The translations under genes and the position numbers were made by a program. DNA of 64,000 nt from Saccharomonospora cyanea NA-134 (GTDB taxonomy: Bacteria; Actinomycetota; Actinomycetes; Mycobacteriales; Pseudonocardiaceae): positions 2,898,325 to 2,962,324 of the forward strand of contig NZ_CM001440.1 of the NCBI RefSeq assembly GCF_000244975.1, read 5' to 3'. The notes beneath the pieces were generated by a model that saw only the letters and a list, made by a program, of their open reading frames with translations, did no database searches and was not told the origin of the DNA. Of the stretch, positions 29,127 through 37,158 are shown in pieces. Every line of letters starts with the position of its first letter. The first letter of the stretch is position 1.

Positions 29127-30473
29127 ATGAGCCGGTCCAGCAGCAGCGAGATCACCGCACGGACGAGCCCCGAGCCGGACGAACCGGTGCGGGCTCCCGC
29201 GTCGCTCGGCCAGCGCATGCTGTGGGCACTCGCCCGGCACAGCCCCGATCCCTCGGTGCTCAACCTGCCCGTGCTCGCCCGGCTGCGGGGCCCGTTGCCC
29301 ACGGCCGTCTGGCAGTCCGCGCTCGACCGGCTCGTCACCGAGTACGAGACGCTGCGAACCACCTACGAGGGCGGCGGTCACCGGCTACGGCAGGTCGTGC
29401 ACCCTCCGGCCCCCGTGGCGTTGACCTTCGTCGCGCTCGACGAGTGCGACGACCCGGAAACCGCCCTGTCCGAGGCCATGGCCGCCGAACTCGCCCGCCC
29501 GATCGACCCCGCCGTGTGGCCGCTGCGCGCGACGCTGTGGCGGGTCGGCGCCGAGGACCACGTACTGTGCCTGAACCTGCACCATCTCGCCACCGACACG
29601 ACGTCCAACGCCCTGCTGTTCCGCCGCCTGGTCGAGTTGGCAGGCGCTGCTCCCGGCACGGCCCCGCCCTCCGCTGCGGAACCGTCGCTGACCTATCGCG
29701 AGTTCACCCGGTGGCAGCAAAAGCGACTGGCCTCCCCGCAGATCGCCGAGCAACTCGACTACTGGACACGGCGGCTGGGCGGAGTCCGCTTCACTCGCCT
29801 TCCCGGCCCCGGCCCCGGCGCCGACGCCGATCCCGGAGGGACGGTCAGCGGCGAGCTCGGCGCCGAGCTGGCCGAGGCCCTGCGTGATGTCGCACGCACC
29901 CACAGCACGACACTCTTCACGGTGCTGCTGGCGATCCACTACACCGTTCTGCACGCCACGACAGGGCAGCGGGACCTCACGATCGCGTCGGTCTTCGCCA
30001 ACCGCGGTGCGGCGGAAACGGCGGGCACGGTCGGTTTCCTGGCCAACCTGCTCGTGCTCCGTTCCCGGATTCCCCGTGCCGGCACCTTCGTGGACCTGCT
30101 CCGCGAGGTCCACGACACCGTGTCCGGCGCGGTACGCCACCAGGAGGTGCCCTACCACCTGGTACCGCGTCCGGCTTCGGAGGCGATCGACGCCCGCGCC
30201 GACGAGGTGGTCTTCCAGATGATCAACGACCGGGTGTACTCCGTCCCGGCGGGACCGGTGGAAGTGGAAGCGCTCGTCCCCGACGGTGTCGGCGGGAGGT
30301 TCGGGCTCGAGATCGGGGTGATTCCGGTGGGTGCCGCGATGCGGGTGGTGCTGCTCGCCGCGCCCGGACGTTTCCCCGCCGGACTACCCGCCTCGCTGCT
30401 CCGTCGCTACCTCGCCACCGCCGCGCTCGTCGCCCGCTCCCCCGCCATGCCACTGCAGGCACTGGCGGGCTGA
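29127..30473 (+). CDS. Free-standing condensation-domain protein
   Basis: 448 residues made of a single condensation (C) domain. The core His motif reads HHLATDTTS (His152, His153, Asp157), with Thr where Gly usually follows Asp; other C landmarks include ASLGQRMLWALARH, YREFTRWQ, VFANRG and VGFLANLLVLR. There is no A or T domain in the gene. Free C domains transfer a carrier-bound acyl or peptidyl group onto an amine or alcohol, or act as esterification or release enzymes. Partners could be either free carrier protein at 34,481 or 42,817. I chose the ATG at 29,127 because of the promoter-like box just before it; longer frames start inside the promoter. Confidence 0.9.
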   Translation: MSRSSSSEITARTSPEPDEPVRAPASLGQRMLWALARHSPDPSVLNLPVLARLRGPLPTAVWQSALDRLVTEYETLRTTYEGGGHRLRQVVHPPAPVALTFVALDECDDPETALSEAMAAELARPIDPAVWPLRATLWRVGAEDHVLCLNLHHLATDTTSNALLFRRLVELAGAAPGTAPPSAAEPSLTYREFTRWQQKRLASPQIAEQLDYWTRRLGGVRFTRLPGPGPGADADPGGTVSGELGAELAEALRDVARTHSTTLFTVLLAIHYTVLHATTGQRDLTIASVFANRGAAETAGTVGFLANLLVLRSRIPRAGTFVDLLREVHDTVSGAVRHQEVPYHLVPRPASEAIDARADEVVFQMINDRVYSVPAGPVEVEALVPDGVGGRFGLEIGVIPVGAAMRVVLLAAPGRFPAGLPASLLRRYLATAALVARSPAMPLQALAG

Positions 30474-30521
30474 GCCGCCTGCCGCGTTCACGAACTGGCC
30501 TCGCACCACCGAAGCCGTCGT

Positions 30522-30533
30522 TACCCTCGCCGC
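30522..30533 (+). promoter_or_regulatory. Probable leaderless promoter (-10 TACCCT) of a flavin monooxygenase gene
   Basis: TACCCT at 30,522-30,527 is six bases before the GTG at 30,534. The sequence TACCCTCGCCGC matches the boxes before 25,714 and 29,127, and no Shine-Dalgarno sequence is present. The 60-base gap after the C-domain gene has no evident terminator. Confidence 0.42.
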
Positions 30534-31919
30534 GTGCACCTGAACCTGTTCACAGAATGCGCCCCCGTGCCGTCATTCGAGGGTTTGTGGCGGGATCCGG
30601 ACGATCGCACGGCCGAAGGCTACGGCAGCCTCGAGTACTGGACGTCGGTCGCGCGCAAGCTGGAGGACGCGTGCTTCGACGCGCTGTTCTTCGCCGACGT
30701 GCACGGTACCTACGACGTCTACGAGGGTTCGTGGGCGGCCGCCGTCCGAAACGGCGTGCAGATCCCCTCCATCGATCCCGTGCCGCTGATTCCGGCGCTC
30801 GCCGCCGTCACCGACCGGCTCGGCTTCGCGGTCACGTACTCGACCACGTATCACCCCCCGTATCTGTGCGCCCGGGTACTTTCCACACTTGACCACCTCA
30901 CGGGGGGCCGGATCGCCTGGAACATCGTCACGTCCTACCTGCGGTCGGCGTCCGGGAACGGCATCGGCGAGTTCCTGGAGCACGACCAGCGCTACGACCG
31001 GGCCGACGAGTACCTGGCCGTGGTCAGGGCGCTGTGGGAACGGAGCTGGGCCGACGACGCCGTGCGGATCGATCGCGAGGGCGGGGTTTTCGCCGACCCG
31101 GAGCGGGTGCACCAGATCGACCACCACGGGCGCTGGTTCGACGTGCGAGGTCCGCACCAGTGCGCGCCGACCCCCCAACGTACCCCGGTGCTGTACCAGG
31201 CGGGCACCTCGGGACGCGGCCTGCGGTTCGCCGCCGAGCACGCCGAGGTGGTGTTCGTGACGCTGGCCGATCCCCGCCGGGGCGCGGAAGTGGTGACCGA
31301 CCTGCGACGCAGGGTCGCCGAAGCGGGCCGGGATCCCTCGTCGGTGACCGTGCTCCAGGGCATGCCGGTGGTCGTGGGTGCCACCCAGGAACAGGCGAAG
31401 GCACGGCTGGAGCTCATGAACCGCTTCCACAGCGCCGAGGGCAGGTTGGCGAAGTGGTGTGGCTGGACGGGCATCGACCTGGCCGGTCACCCCGACGAGC
31501 TGCCTCTGTCGGAACTTCCCGTGCAGGGTTCCCGCAGCGCACTCGACGCCGTCCGGCGCACCGATCCCAGCCGTGAGTGGACGGTCGGCGACGTCCGGCG
31601 CACGGTCTCCACGGTGCACCTGCCCATGCGTGGTGGGCGGTTCATGCTCTGCGGCTCGGCGAGCGAGGTCGCCGACCAGATGGAGACGTGGCGGGAGATC
31701 GCCGGTGTGGACGGGTTCAATCTCGTTCCCTTCCCCCCGTCGACCGGTATCGACGACATCTGCGACCTGCTCGTACCGGAGTTGCGGAGGCGTGGTCTCT
31801 TCCGGACCGCCTACGACCCTGCCGAAGCCACGCTGCGTGAGCGGTACCGGGGCGCGGGCAACGCCAGGTTGCCGTACCCGACCCGCCCGGCGCCGTCCCC
31901 GGACACCGCGACGGGCTAG
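30534..31919 (+). CDS. FMN-dependent monooxygenase, NtaA/SnaA/DszA family
   Basis: 461 residues of the luciferase-like flavin-dependent monooxygenase superfamily. Family signs are FFADVHGTYDVYEGSW near 51, STTYHPPYLCARVLSTLDHLTGGRIAWNIVTS (about 103-134), and LYQAGTSGRGLRFAAEHAEVVFV near 223. Known members oxidise nitrilotriacetate, dibenzothiophene sulfone or pristinamycin intermediates with FMNH2 supplied by a separate reductase. The GTG start lacks a ribosome site but follows a leaderless-type promoter. The next gene encodes a DszC-like monooxygenase, making a DszA/DszC-like pair. No flavin reductase gene is obvious nearby. Substrate unknown; a sulfur heterocycle is an attractive guess. 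Confidence 0.9.
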   Translation: MHLNLFTECAPVPSFEGLWRDPDDRTAEGYGSLEYWTSVARKLEDACFDALFFADVHGTYDVYEGSWAAAVRNGVQIPSIDPVPLIPALAAVTDRLGFAVTYSTTYHPPYLCARVLSTLDHLTGGRIAWNIVTSYLRSASGNGIGEFLEHDQRYDRADEYLAVVRALWERSWADDAVRIDREGGVFADPERVHQIDHHGRWFDVRGPHQCAPTPQRTPVLYQAGTSGRGLRFAAEHAEVVFVTLADPRRGAEVVTDLRRRVAEAGRDPSSVTVLQGMPVVVGATQEQAKARLELMNRFHSAEGRLAKWCGWTGIDLAGHPDELPLSELPVQGSRSALDAVRRTDPSREWTVGDVRRTVSTVHLPMRGGRFMLCGSASEVADQMETWREIAGVDGFNLVPFPPSTGIDDICDLLVPELRRRGLFRTAYDPAEATLRERYRGAGNARLPYPTRPAPSPDTATG

Positions 31920-31971
31920 CGCGTGCCCGCAGGCGCGCGGGCGGAGGACACATCGGACTGGAGGACTGCAG

Positions 31972-33129
31972 ATGGTACCCACGACCGCCGCACGGGCCCG
32001 TGCGCTGTCGGCGGAGATCACGGCGTGCGCCGAGCACGTCGAACACCAGCGGCGGCTGCCGGGCGAACTGCTGGAGGCACTCGCCGCCGCGGGCTGCCTG
32101 CGCATGGTCGCACCCCGCGAGCACGGCGGTGACGAGCTGCCGCTGCCCGACGTGGTCGCCGTGGTGCGGGAACTCGCCACGGCGGACGGCTCGGTGGGCT
32201 GGGTGGTCGGGCAGGCGGCGATGGCTCAGGTCGTTCTGTCGAGGTTCCCCCGCAGCACCATCGACGCGGTGTACGCCGGAGGGTGCGACGTCGTCGGGGC
32301 CGGGGCGGCGGCTCCGAAGGGCAAGGCCCGGCGCGGCGAGCACACGTGGCGGGTGTCGGGCCAATGGCCCTTCGCCTCCGGGATCGGACACGCGTCCTGG
32401 TTCTACGGTCAATGTGTCGCGTTCGGACCCGGTGTGCCGGAGGGCTCCGACGGGACGCCGCACACCAGGATGGCGTTGCTGTGGCCCGACGAGTACACCG
32501 TGGAGGACACCTGGCACACCACGGGACTGCGTGGCACCGGAAGCCATGACGTCGTCGTGCGCCGAACGGACTGTCCCGAGGAGCGCACCGCCGTGCTCAG
32601 CGGGTCCACACCGACGCTGGACCGCCCGGCCTACCGGGTGCCCGCGGTGGAGTACAGCGGGATGATGGTCGCCGCGAGCGGCGTCGGAATCGCCACGGGC
32701 GCGATCGAGGAGGTCGTGGCGCTGGCCGAGGCCGGCAAACGGCCGTCGTTCAGTCCGCGCTCGCTCGCGGAGTCACCGGTGTTCCAGGACCGCCTCGGCG
32801 GCGCCCTGCTGGAGGTCGAGTCGGCACGATGCCTGCTGGAACGGATGGCGGAGCTGCTCCACTCCCACGCCGAGGCGGGCACCGATCCCAGCCCGGGTGA
32901 GCGGGCACTCGTGCGTGGCGGCTTCCACCACATCGCCTCCGCCGTCACCCGCGCCGTCGACACCGCGCACGCCCTCGCGGGCGGCTCCGCCGCCTACACC
33001 GGCGCACCGACCGAACGCCGGCTGCGCGACGTGCACACCCTGACCCAGCACGCCACCACGGCGCGCGAATCCGTGAAGCTCCTCGGCGCGACCCGTGTCG
33101 GCGAGATCGACCCGTCCCTGGCGTGGTGA
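31972..33129 (+). CDS. Acyl-CoA-dehydrogenase-fold flavin monooxygenase (DszC-like)
   Basis: 385 residues from an ATG preceded by GGAGGACTGCAG. The fold is that of group D flavin monooxygenases: LPGELLEALAAAGCLRMVAPREHGGDELPLPDVV at the N-terminus, VSGQWPFASGIGHASWF (nucleotide-binding middle domain), DTWHTTGLRGTGSHDVVV, and a helical C-terminal domain with HTLTQHATTARESVKLLG. Such enzymes include DszC and hydroxylases or N-oxygenases in natural-product pathways. The fatty-acyl catalytic Glu of dehydrogenases is not apparent, which favours oxygenation over beta-oxidation. It lies between a DszA-like monooxygenase and a P450, four bases from the latter. Confidence 0.87.
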   Translation: MVPTTAARARALSAEITACAEHVEHQRRLPGELLEALAAAGCLRMVAPREHGGDELPLPDVVAVVRELATADGSVGWVVGQAAMAQVVLSRFPRSTIDAVYAGGCDVVGAGAAAPKGKARRGEHTWRVSGQWPFASGIGHASWFYGQCVAFGPGVPEGSDGTPHTRMALLWPDEYTVEDTWHTTGLRGTGSHDVVVRRTDCPEERTAVLSGSTPTLDRPAYRVPAVEYSGMMVAASGVGIATGAIEEVVALAEAGKRPSFSPRSLAESPVFQDRLGGALLEVESARCLLERMAELLHSHAEAGTDPSPGERALVRGGFHHIASAVTRAVDTAHALAGGSAAYTGAPTERRLRDVHTLTQHATTARESVKLLGATRVGEIDPSLAW

Positions 33130-33132
33130 ACC

Positions 33133-34356
33133 ATGACCCGACGTGACGCGGACCCGGCCGGGACCACCGCCGAGCACCTGTTCCACCCGGCGGTCGCCGG
33201 CGACCCCTACCCCTACTACGCCCGCCTGCGGGAAGCCGGTGGCGCCGTCTACTCGCCGGAGCTGGACGCGTGGCTGGTCAGCACCCACCAGGACGTGTCG
33301 GCCGCTTTCCGCAACCACGACGTGCTCTCGTCGGCGCCGCCCGGCGGCTCGCCCGACGGCGCGCGCTTCCTGCTCAACTCCGACCCTCCCGAGCACACGG
33401 CCCTGCGTCGCACGGTGAACCGGTTCTTCGACGCGAAGACGGTGCGGGACCTCGAAAGCCGCGTCCGCGAGGTCACCGATGAACTCGTCGACCGCCTGCT
33501 CGCGGCCTCCCACGCAGGCCGGGCCGACCTGGTCCGGGACATCGCGGGCCCGCTTCCCATCACGATCATCGCCGAGATGCTCGGTGTCCCCGCCGAACGC
33601 CACGGCGACTTCAAACGGTGGTCGGACGCCACCATCGGTGGGCTCGACATGCCGCCGCGCGACATCGCGGTCGCCACCTGGGAGATGAACCGGTTCTTCG
33701 CCGACACGGTCGCGGCGCGTACGCGGACCCCCGGCGAGGATCTGATCAGCAGGCTGACACTGTGCGAGGACCTCACCGACACCGAACGGCAGGCGTTCTG
33801 CACACTGCTGCTCATCGCGGGCAACGAGACGACCACCAACCTCATCACCAACCTGTGCCTGGCCCTGCTGGAACATCCCGAGCAGGCCGAGCGGGTCCGT
33901 GCCGACCGAACGCTCATCGGCCCCGCCGTGGAGGAGGCACTCCGGTTCGACGCCCCCGTCCAGGCCGTCTGGCGCCTGACACTGGCCGAATGCGACATCG
34001 GAGCCACACGTGTTCCCGAAGGTGCCAGGGTGCTCCTGCTCCAGGGCTCCGCCAACCGGGATCCCGACCGGTTCCCCGATCCCGACAGGTTCCTGCCGGG
34101 CAGGTCGACCCGGGAGCATCTCGGCTTCGGCACCGGGATCCACTTCTGTCTGGGTACGCAACTCGCCAGGCTCGAAGCCAGGGTGGTGCTGGAGACCCTG
34201 CTCGACCGCGTCGCCGAGCTGACGATCGCGGGGCGTGTCGAACGCATCCTGCCCCACGCGCCCACTCCCCGCGCGGGAGGCCGCAGACCGAGGGTCAGGC
34301 GGCATCCCGTGGTGCGGGGGCTGCACCGGCTGCCCGTCCACGCCGTCGGGTCCTGA
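33133..34356 (+). CDS. Cytochrome P450 (2)
   Basis: 407 residues with I-helix IAGNETT, K-helix EEALR, SANRDPDRFPDPDRF and the haem loop FGTGIHFCLG (Cys339). It differs from the P450 (1)/(3)/(4) subfamily in its N-terminus (HLFHPAVAGDPYPYYARLREAGG) and I-helix (AGNETT). The Arg/Pro-rich end (RAGGRRPRVRRHPVVRGLHRLPV) is slightly longer than usual. The ATG lies three bases after the stop of the DszC-like gene, so the two are co-transcribed. Reaction unknown. Confidence 0.95.
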   Translation: MTRRDADPAGTTAEHLFHPAVAGDPYPYYARLREAGGAVYSPELDAWLVSTHQDVSAAFRNHDVLSSAPPGGSPDGARFLLNSDPPEHTALRRTVNRFFDAKTVRDLESRVREVTDELVDRLLAASHAGRADLVRDIAGPLPITIIAEMLGVPAERHGDFKRWSDATIGGLDMPPRDIAVATWEMNRFFADTVAARTRTPGEDLISRLTLCEDLTDTERQAFCTLLLIAGNETTTNLITNLCLALLEHPEQAERVRADRTLIGPAVEEALRFDAPVQAVWRLTLAECDIGATRVPEGARVLLLQGSANRDPDRFPDPDRFLPGRSTREHLGFGTGIHFCLGTQLARLEARVVLETLLDRVAELTIAGRVERILPHAPTPRAGGRRPRVRRHPVVRGLHRLPVHAVGS

Positions 34357-34480
34357 GATGGAACCGGACGCCGCACCGGAAAGCCGTTCACGGCACGTTG
34401 TCCACATCGGCCCGGACACCTAACGTGCTCGACATCAGCGGAGAATCCCACGAGTCCACACGCGAAGTGAGGGGCACATC

Positions 34481-34777
34481 ATGACGGAAGCGGTCGCGGA
34501 GGAGCGTTCCGAGGAAGAAGTCCGCCAGACGATCCGCGGCATCATCGCGGAGGTCGCCCCCGGGGGCGACGTGGAGATCCGCAGTGACATGAACCTCGTG
34601 GAAGACCTGTCGTTCCACTCACTGGCACTGCTGGAACTGGCTTTCACCCTCGAGGACGAGTTCGACCTCCCCCCGATCGACGAGACGGTGGCGCGCGCCA
34701 TCACCACCGTGGCGAAGGTCGAGCAGCACGTCGTCGACAATCTGGCTGGACGCGGTGAAATCGCCGGCCGGGAGTGA
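34481..34777 (+). CDS. Free acyl carrier protein (first ACP-methyltransferase pair)
   Basis: 98-residue acidic carrier protein. The modification site is the Ser47 of EDLSFHSLALLEL, with His in the position usually occupied by Asp (FHSL rather than xDSL). The ATG at 34,481 follows GTGAGGGG. The gene is 124 bases after P450 (2) and overlaps the following methyltransferase gene by 23 bases. A second, different ACP followed by a homologous methyltransferase lies at 42,817. The loading enzyme is not evident; the lux-operon ligase or the fatty acyl-AMP ligase are candidates. Confidence 0.87.
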   Translation: MTEAVAEERSEEEVRQTIRGIIAEVAPGGDVEIRSDMNLVEDLSFHSLALLELAFTLEDEFDLPPIDETVARAITTVAKVEQHVVDNLAGRGEIAGRE

Positions 34778-35807
34778 GGCGACCGAGGCGCGGTCGCGGA
34801 ACCCGCGCTTCGACGTGCCCTCCGTGATGCGACTGACCGAACTCGCCGACATCGTCGTTCCCTTCGCCATCCGGGTGGCCTGTGAACTGCGGATCGCGGA
34901 CGAGTTGGCCGACGGGCCCCGCACCGTCGACGAGATCGCGCGGTCCGTGGGCGCCGACCCGCGCGCGTTGCTTCGCCTGCTGCGCGCACTGACCGCGCGA
35001 GGCATCTTCACCGAGGTGGAGCCGGGGCTGTTCGGCCACACGGCGCTGTCCGAGCCGCTGCGCGACGACCATCCACTGTCGATGCGCGAGGCTTACCCGC
35101 TCATCCCCGCCGACATCCAGGCGTGGTCGAGGTTCGACGTCAGCGTGCGCACCGGGGGTTCGGCGTTCGAGCACGTGCACGGCCAGGGCTACTGGGAGCA
35201 CATGGCCGAGCGGCCGGAGGAGGCCCACCGTTTCGACGGCACCCAGCGCGCGGCGACCAGGCTGGAACTGCGCACGATCCTGCCTGCCTACGACGGGTGG
35301 GCCACCATCGGCTCGCTCGTCGACGCGGGTGGCGGCAACGGCGCCTTCCTGGCGGGCATCCTGCGGCGGTTCCGCGACACGCACGGCACCCTGCTGGACC
35401 TCCCCCACGTGGTGGCGGGCGCGGACGAGGTCCTGCGGGCGGCGGGTGTACGAGACCGCTGCACCGTCGTGGGAGGAAGCTTCTTCGACGAGATTCCCCA
35501 GGGCGCGGACGCGTACCTGCTCAAGCGGGTGCTCTACCACTGGGACGACGACCACGCCCGCACGCTGCTGAGCAACCTGCGTTCCGCGATGCGACCGGAC
35601 AGCAGGCTGCTGCTGCTGGAACCCGTCGCGGAGCCCGGTGACGAGCTGAACGCGGGCAAGCTCTACGACCTGATCCTGCTGACGATGGCCGGCGGAGGGT
35701 TGCGTTCGCTGGAGGAGATCGAGGCGCTCCTCGACAAGTCCGGGCTACGGCTCGCCAGAGTGGTGCGCACGATGATGTTCCCGATGATGGAGATCGTCCC
35801 GCGCTGA
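34755..35807 (+). CDS. SAM-dependent O-methyltransferase-type protein (first pair)
   Basis: 350 residues of the plant-like/actinobacterial O-methyltransferase family: N-terminal dimerisation winged helix (VACELRIADELADGPRTVDEIARSVGADPRALLRLLRALTARGIF, about 40-84), SAFEHVHGQGYWEHM, then motif I LVDAGGGNGAFLAGIL, LLDLPHVV and the YLLKRVLYHWDDDHA catalytic region. The GTG at 34,755 lies inside the end of the ACP gene; a start at the later ATG (MRLTEL) is possible. It is clearly paralogous to the methyltransferase at 43,107. A strong hairpin terminator follows. Confidence 0.88.
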   Translation: MKSPAGSEATEARSRNPRFDVPSVMRLTELADIVVPFAIRVACELRIADELADGPRTVDEIARSVGADPRALLRLLRALTARGIFTEVEPGLFGHTALSEPLRDDHPLSMREAYPLIPADIQAWSRFDVSVRTGGSAFEHVHGQGYWEHMAERPEEAHRFDGTQRAATRLELRTILPAYDGWATIGSLVDAGGGNGAFLAGILRRFRDTHGTLLDLPHVVAGADEVLRAAGVRDRCTVVGGSFFDEIPQGADAYLLKRVLYHWDDDHARTLLSNLRSAMRPDSRLLLLEPVAEPGDELNAGKLYDLILLTMAGGGLRSLEEIEALLDKSGLRLARVVRTMMFPMMEIVPR

Positions 35808-35824
35808 GGCGCCGACACGAACGA

Positions 35825-35853
35825 GGGACCCGGCCGTTCGGTGGCCGGGTCCC
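35825..35853. terminator. Strong bidirectional hairpin between convergent genes
   Basis: Perfect 11-bp arms, GGGACCCGGCC (35,825-35,835) and GGCCGGGTCCC (35,843-35,853), enclose a 7-base loop GTTCGGT and are followed by TTCTCGTCGTT. It lies between the plus-strand methyltransferase (ends 35,807) and the minus-strand P450 (ends 35,932), so it can end transcription from both sides. Confidence 0.9.
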
Positions 35854-35931
35854 TTCTCGTCGTTCGAGCTGTCGGCAGAAGACCGCCGGGCAGAGATTTC
35901 CGTGACGTTGTCACGTCCGAGCCCGGTGGAC

Positions 35932-37158
35932 TCAGCGAGGCCTGCCCAGCACGGGCACCGACTCGTGGGCGCGGAAGTTCGGGTGCAGTGCCCGCACCGG
36001 CTCCGCCGCGAGGTCCAGTTCCCGGAAGCGGGTCACCAGCGCACCGATCGCCTCCTCGCACACCGCGCGACCCAGCGCTCTGCCGATGCAGTGATGGGGT
36101 CCGCCGCCGAAGGCGACGTGCCGGAGGTCCTTGCGCCGCACGTCGAGCCGGTCCGGGTCGACGAACCTCCGCTCGTCCCGGTTCGCCGACCCCATCATCA
36201 GCAGCACCATGCGCCCCGGTCGCAGTACTCGGTCGCCCACGGACAGCGGAGCCGACGTCAGCCTGATCGTGTACTGCGCGGGCGCGTCGAAACGCAGCAG
36301 CTCGTCGACCGCCGAGGGGATCAGGTCGCGGTCCTCGGCGATCACCCGCCATTCCCCGGATCGGCCGGGCAGCAGCTCGTTCACCGAACCGAGCACGTTC
36401 ATGGTCGTCTCGAAACCGGCGAAGCAGAGGAAAGCCAGGTTGTCCACGGCCAGTTCCCGGGAGATCCGCCCCGCGGCCACGGCACCGGCGAAGTCGGTCA
36501 GCAGGTCGTCCCGCGGCGCGGTGGTGCGCTCGGCCAGTCTCGCTCCCAGTAACGAGCGCAGTCCGGTGGTGATCTCGTCGGCCTTCTCGACCTGGTCGGC
36601 GGTCGGGATGCGGTAGGGAATGAACGTGCGCCCGAGGCGTAGCGCGGGCGGCCACACCAGTGGCCGGTCCTCGTCGGAAAGACCGATCAGACGCGCGACG
36701 ACCTCGGCCTGCAACGGGTAGGCGAAGTCCCGCACGAGGTCGAACGGCGTGCCGTCGGCGTGCGGCTCCAGAAGCCGGGCCGCCGCCTCGGCGGCGAAGC
36801 CGCGCAACCGGGCCACCGCCGCCGGGGAGATCCGGTTGTGCACCACCCGCCGCACGGAGTCGTGGTCGGCCCCGTCGAGTGCGCTCATCATCCGACCGGA
36901 CAACTCGCCCGCCGGTCCGGTGCCGAACAGCGGCAGGTCACGCCCGGCTCCCCGGGGCAGGCTGTTGGTCAGCGCGGGGTGGGTCAGCAGTGCCTGGACC
37001 TCGGCATAGCGGGTGACCATCCACGTGCCGGGAGCGCCACGGCACAGCGGTCCCGCGTCACGCAGCTCGCGGTAGCGCGGGTAGGGATCACGCAGTACGT
37101 CGGGGTCGAGCGCGTCGAACTTCGGGGGAAGCGGGCTCCTTCCCGCGCCGCCGCTCAT
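35932..37158 (-). CDS. Cytochrome P450 (3)
   Basis: 408 residues from the ATG at 37158, which overlaps the stop of P450 (4) (ATGA); longer frames are not supported. Elements: PPKFDALDPDVLRDPYPRYRELRDAG, I-helix FAGFETT, K-helix DELLR, SANRDERRFVDPDRLDV and haem loop FGGGPHHCIG with Cys357. It is the second gene of a tandem P450 pair with very similar N-termini, most likely a recent duplication with divergence. Redox partners are not encoded in the window. Confidence 0.95.
   Translation of the reverse strand: MSGGAGRSPLPPKFDALDPDVLRDPYPRYRELRDAGPLCRGAPGTWMVTRYAEVQALLTHPALTNSLPRGAGRDLPLFGTGPAGELSGRMMSALDGADHDSVRRVVHNRISPAAVARLRGFAAEAAARLLEPHADGTPFDLVRDFAYPLQAEVVARLIGLSDEDRPLVWPPALRLGRTFIPYRIPTADQVEKADEITTGLRSLLGARLAERTTAPRDDLLTDFAGAVAAGRISRELAVDNLAFLCFAGFETTMNVLGSVNELLPGRSGEWRVIAEDRDLIPSAVDELLRFDAPAQYTIRLTSAPLSVGDRVLRPGRMVLLMMGSANRDERRFVDPDRLDVRRKDLRHVAFGGGPHHCIGRALGRAVCEEAIGALVTRFRELDLAAEPVRALHPNFRAHESVPVLGRPR

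Noticed and set aside
30534-31919. LuxA-type luciferase partner of the lux-like reductase genes
   Set aside because: The protein belongs to the NtaA/SnaA/DszA branch of the luciferase-like superfamily, there is no LuxB partner, and it is in another operon.
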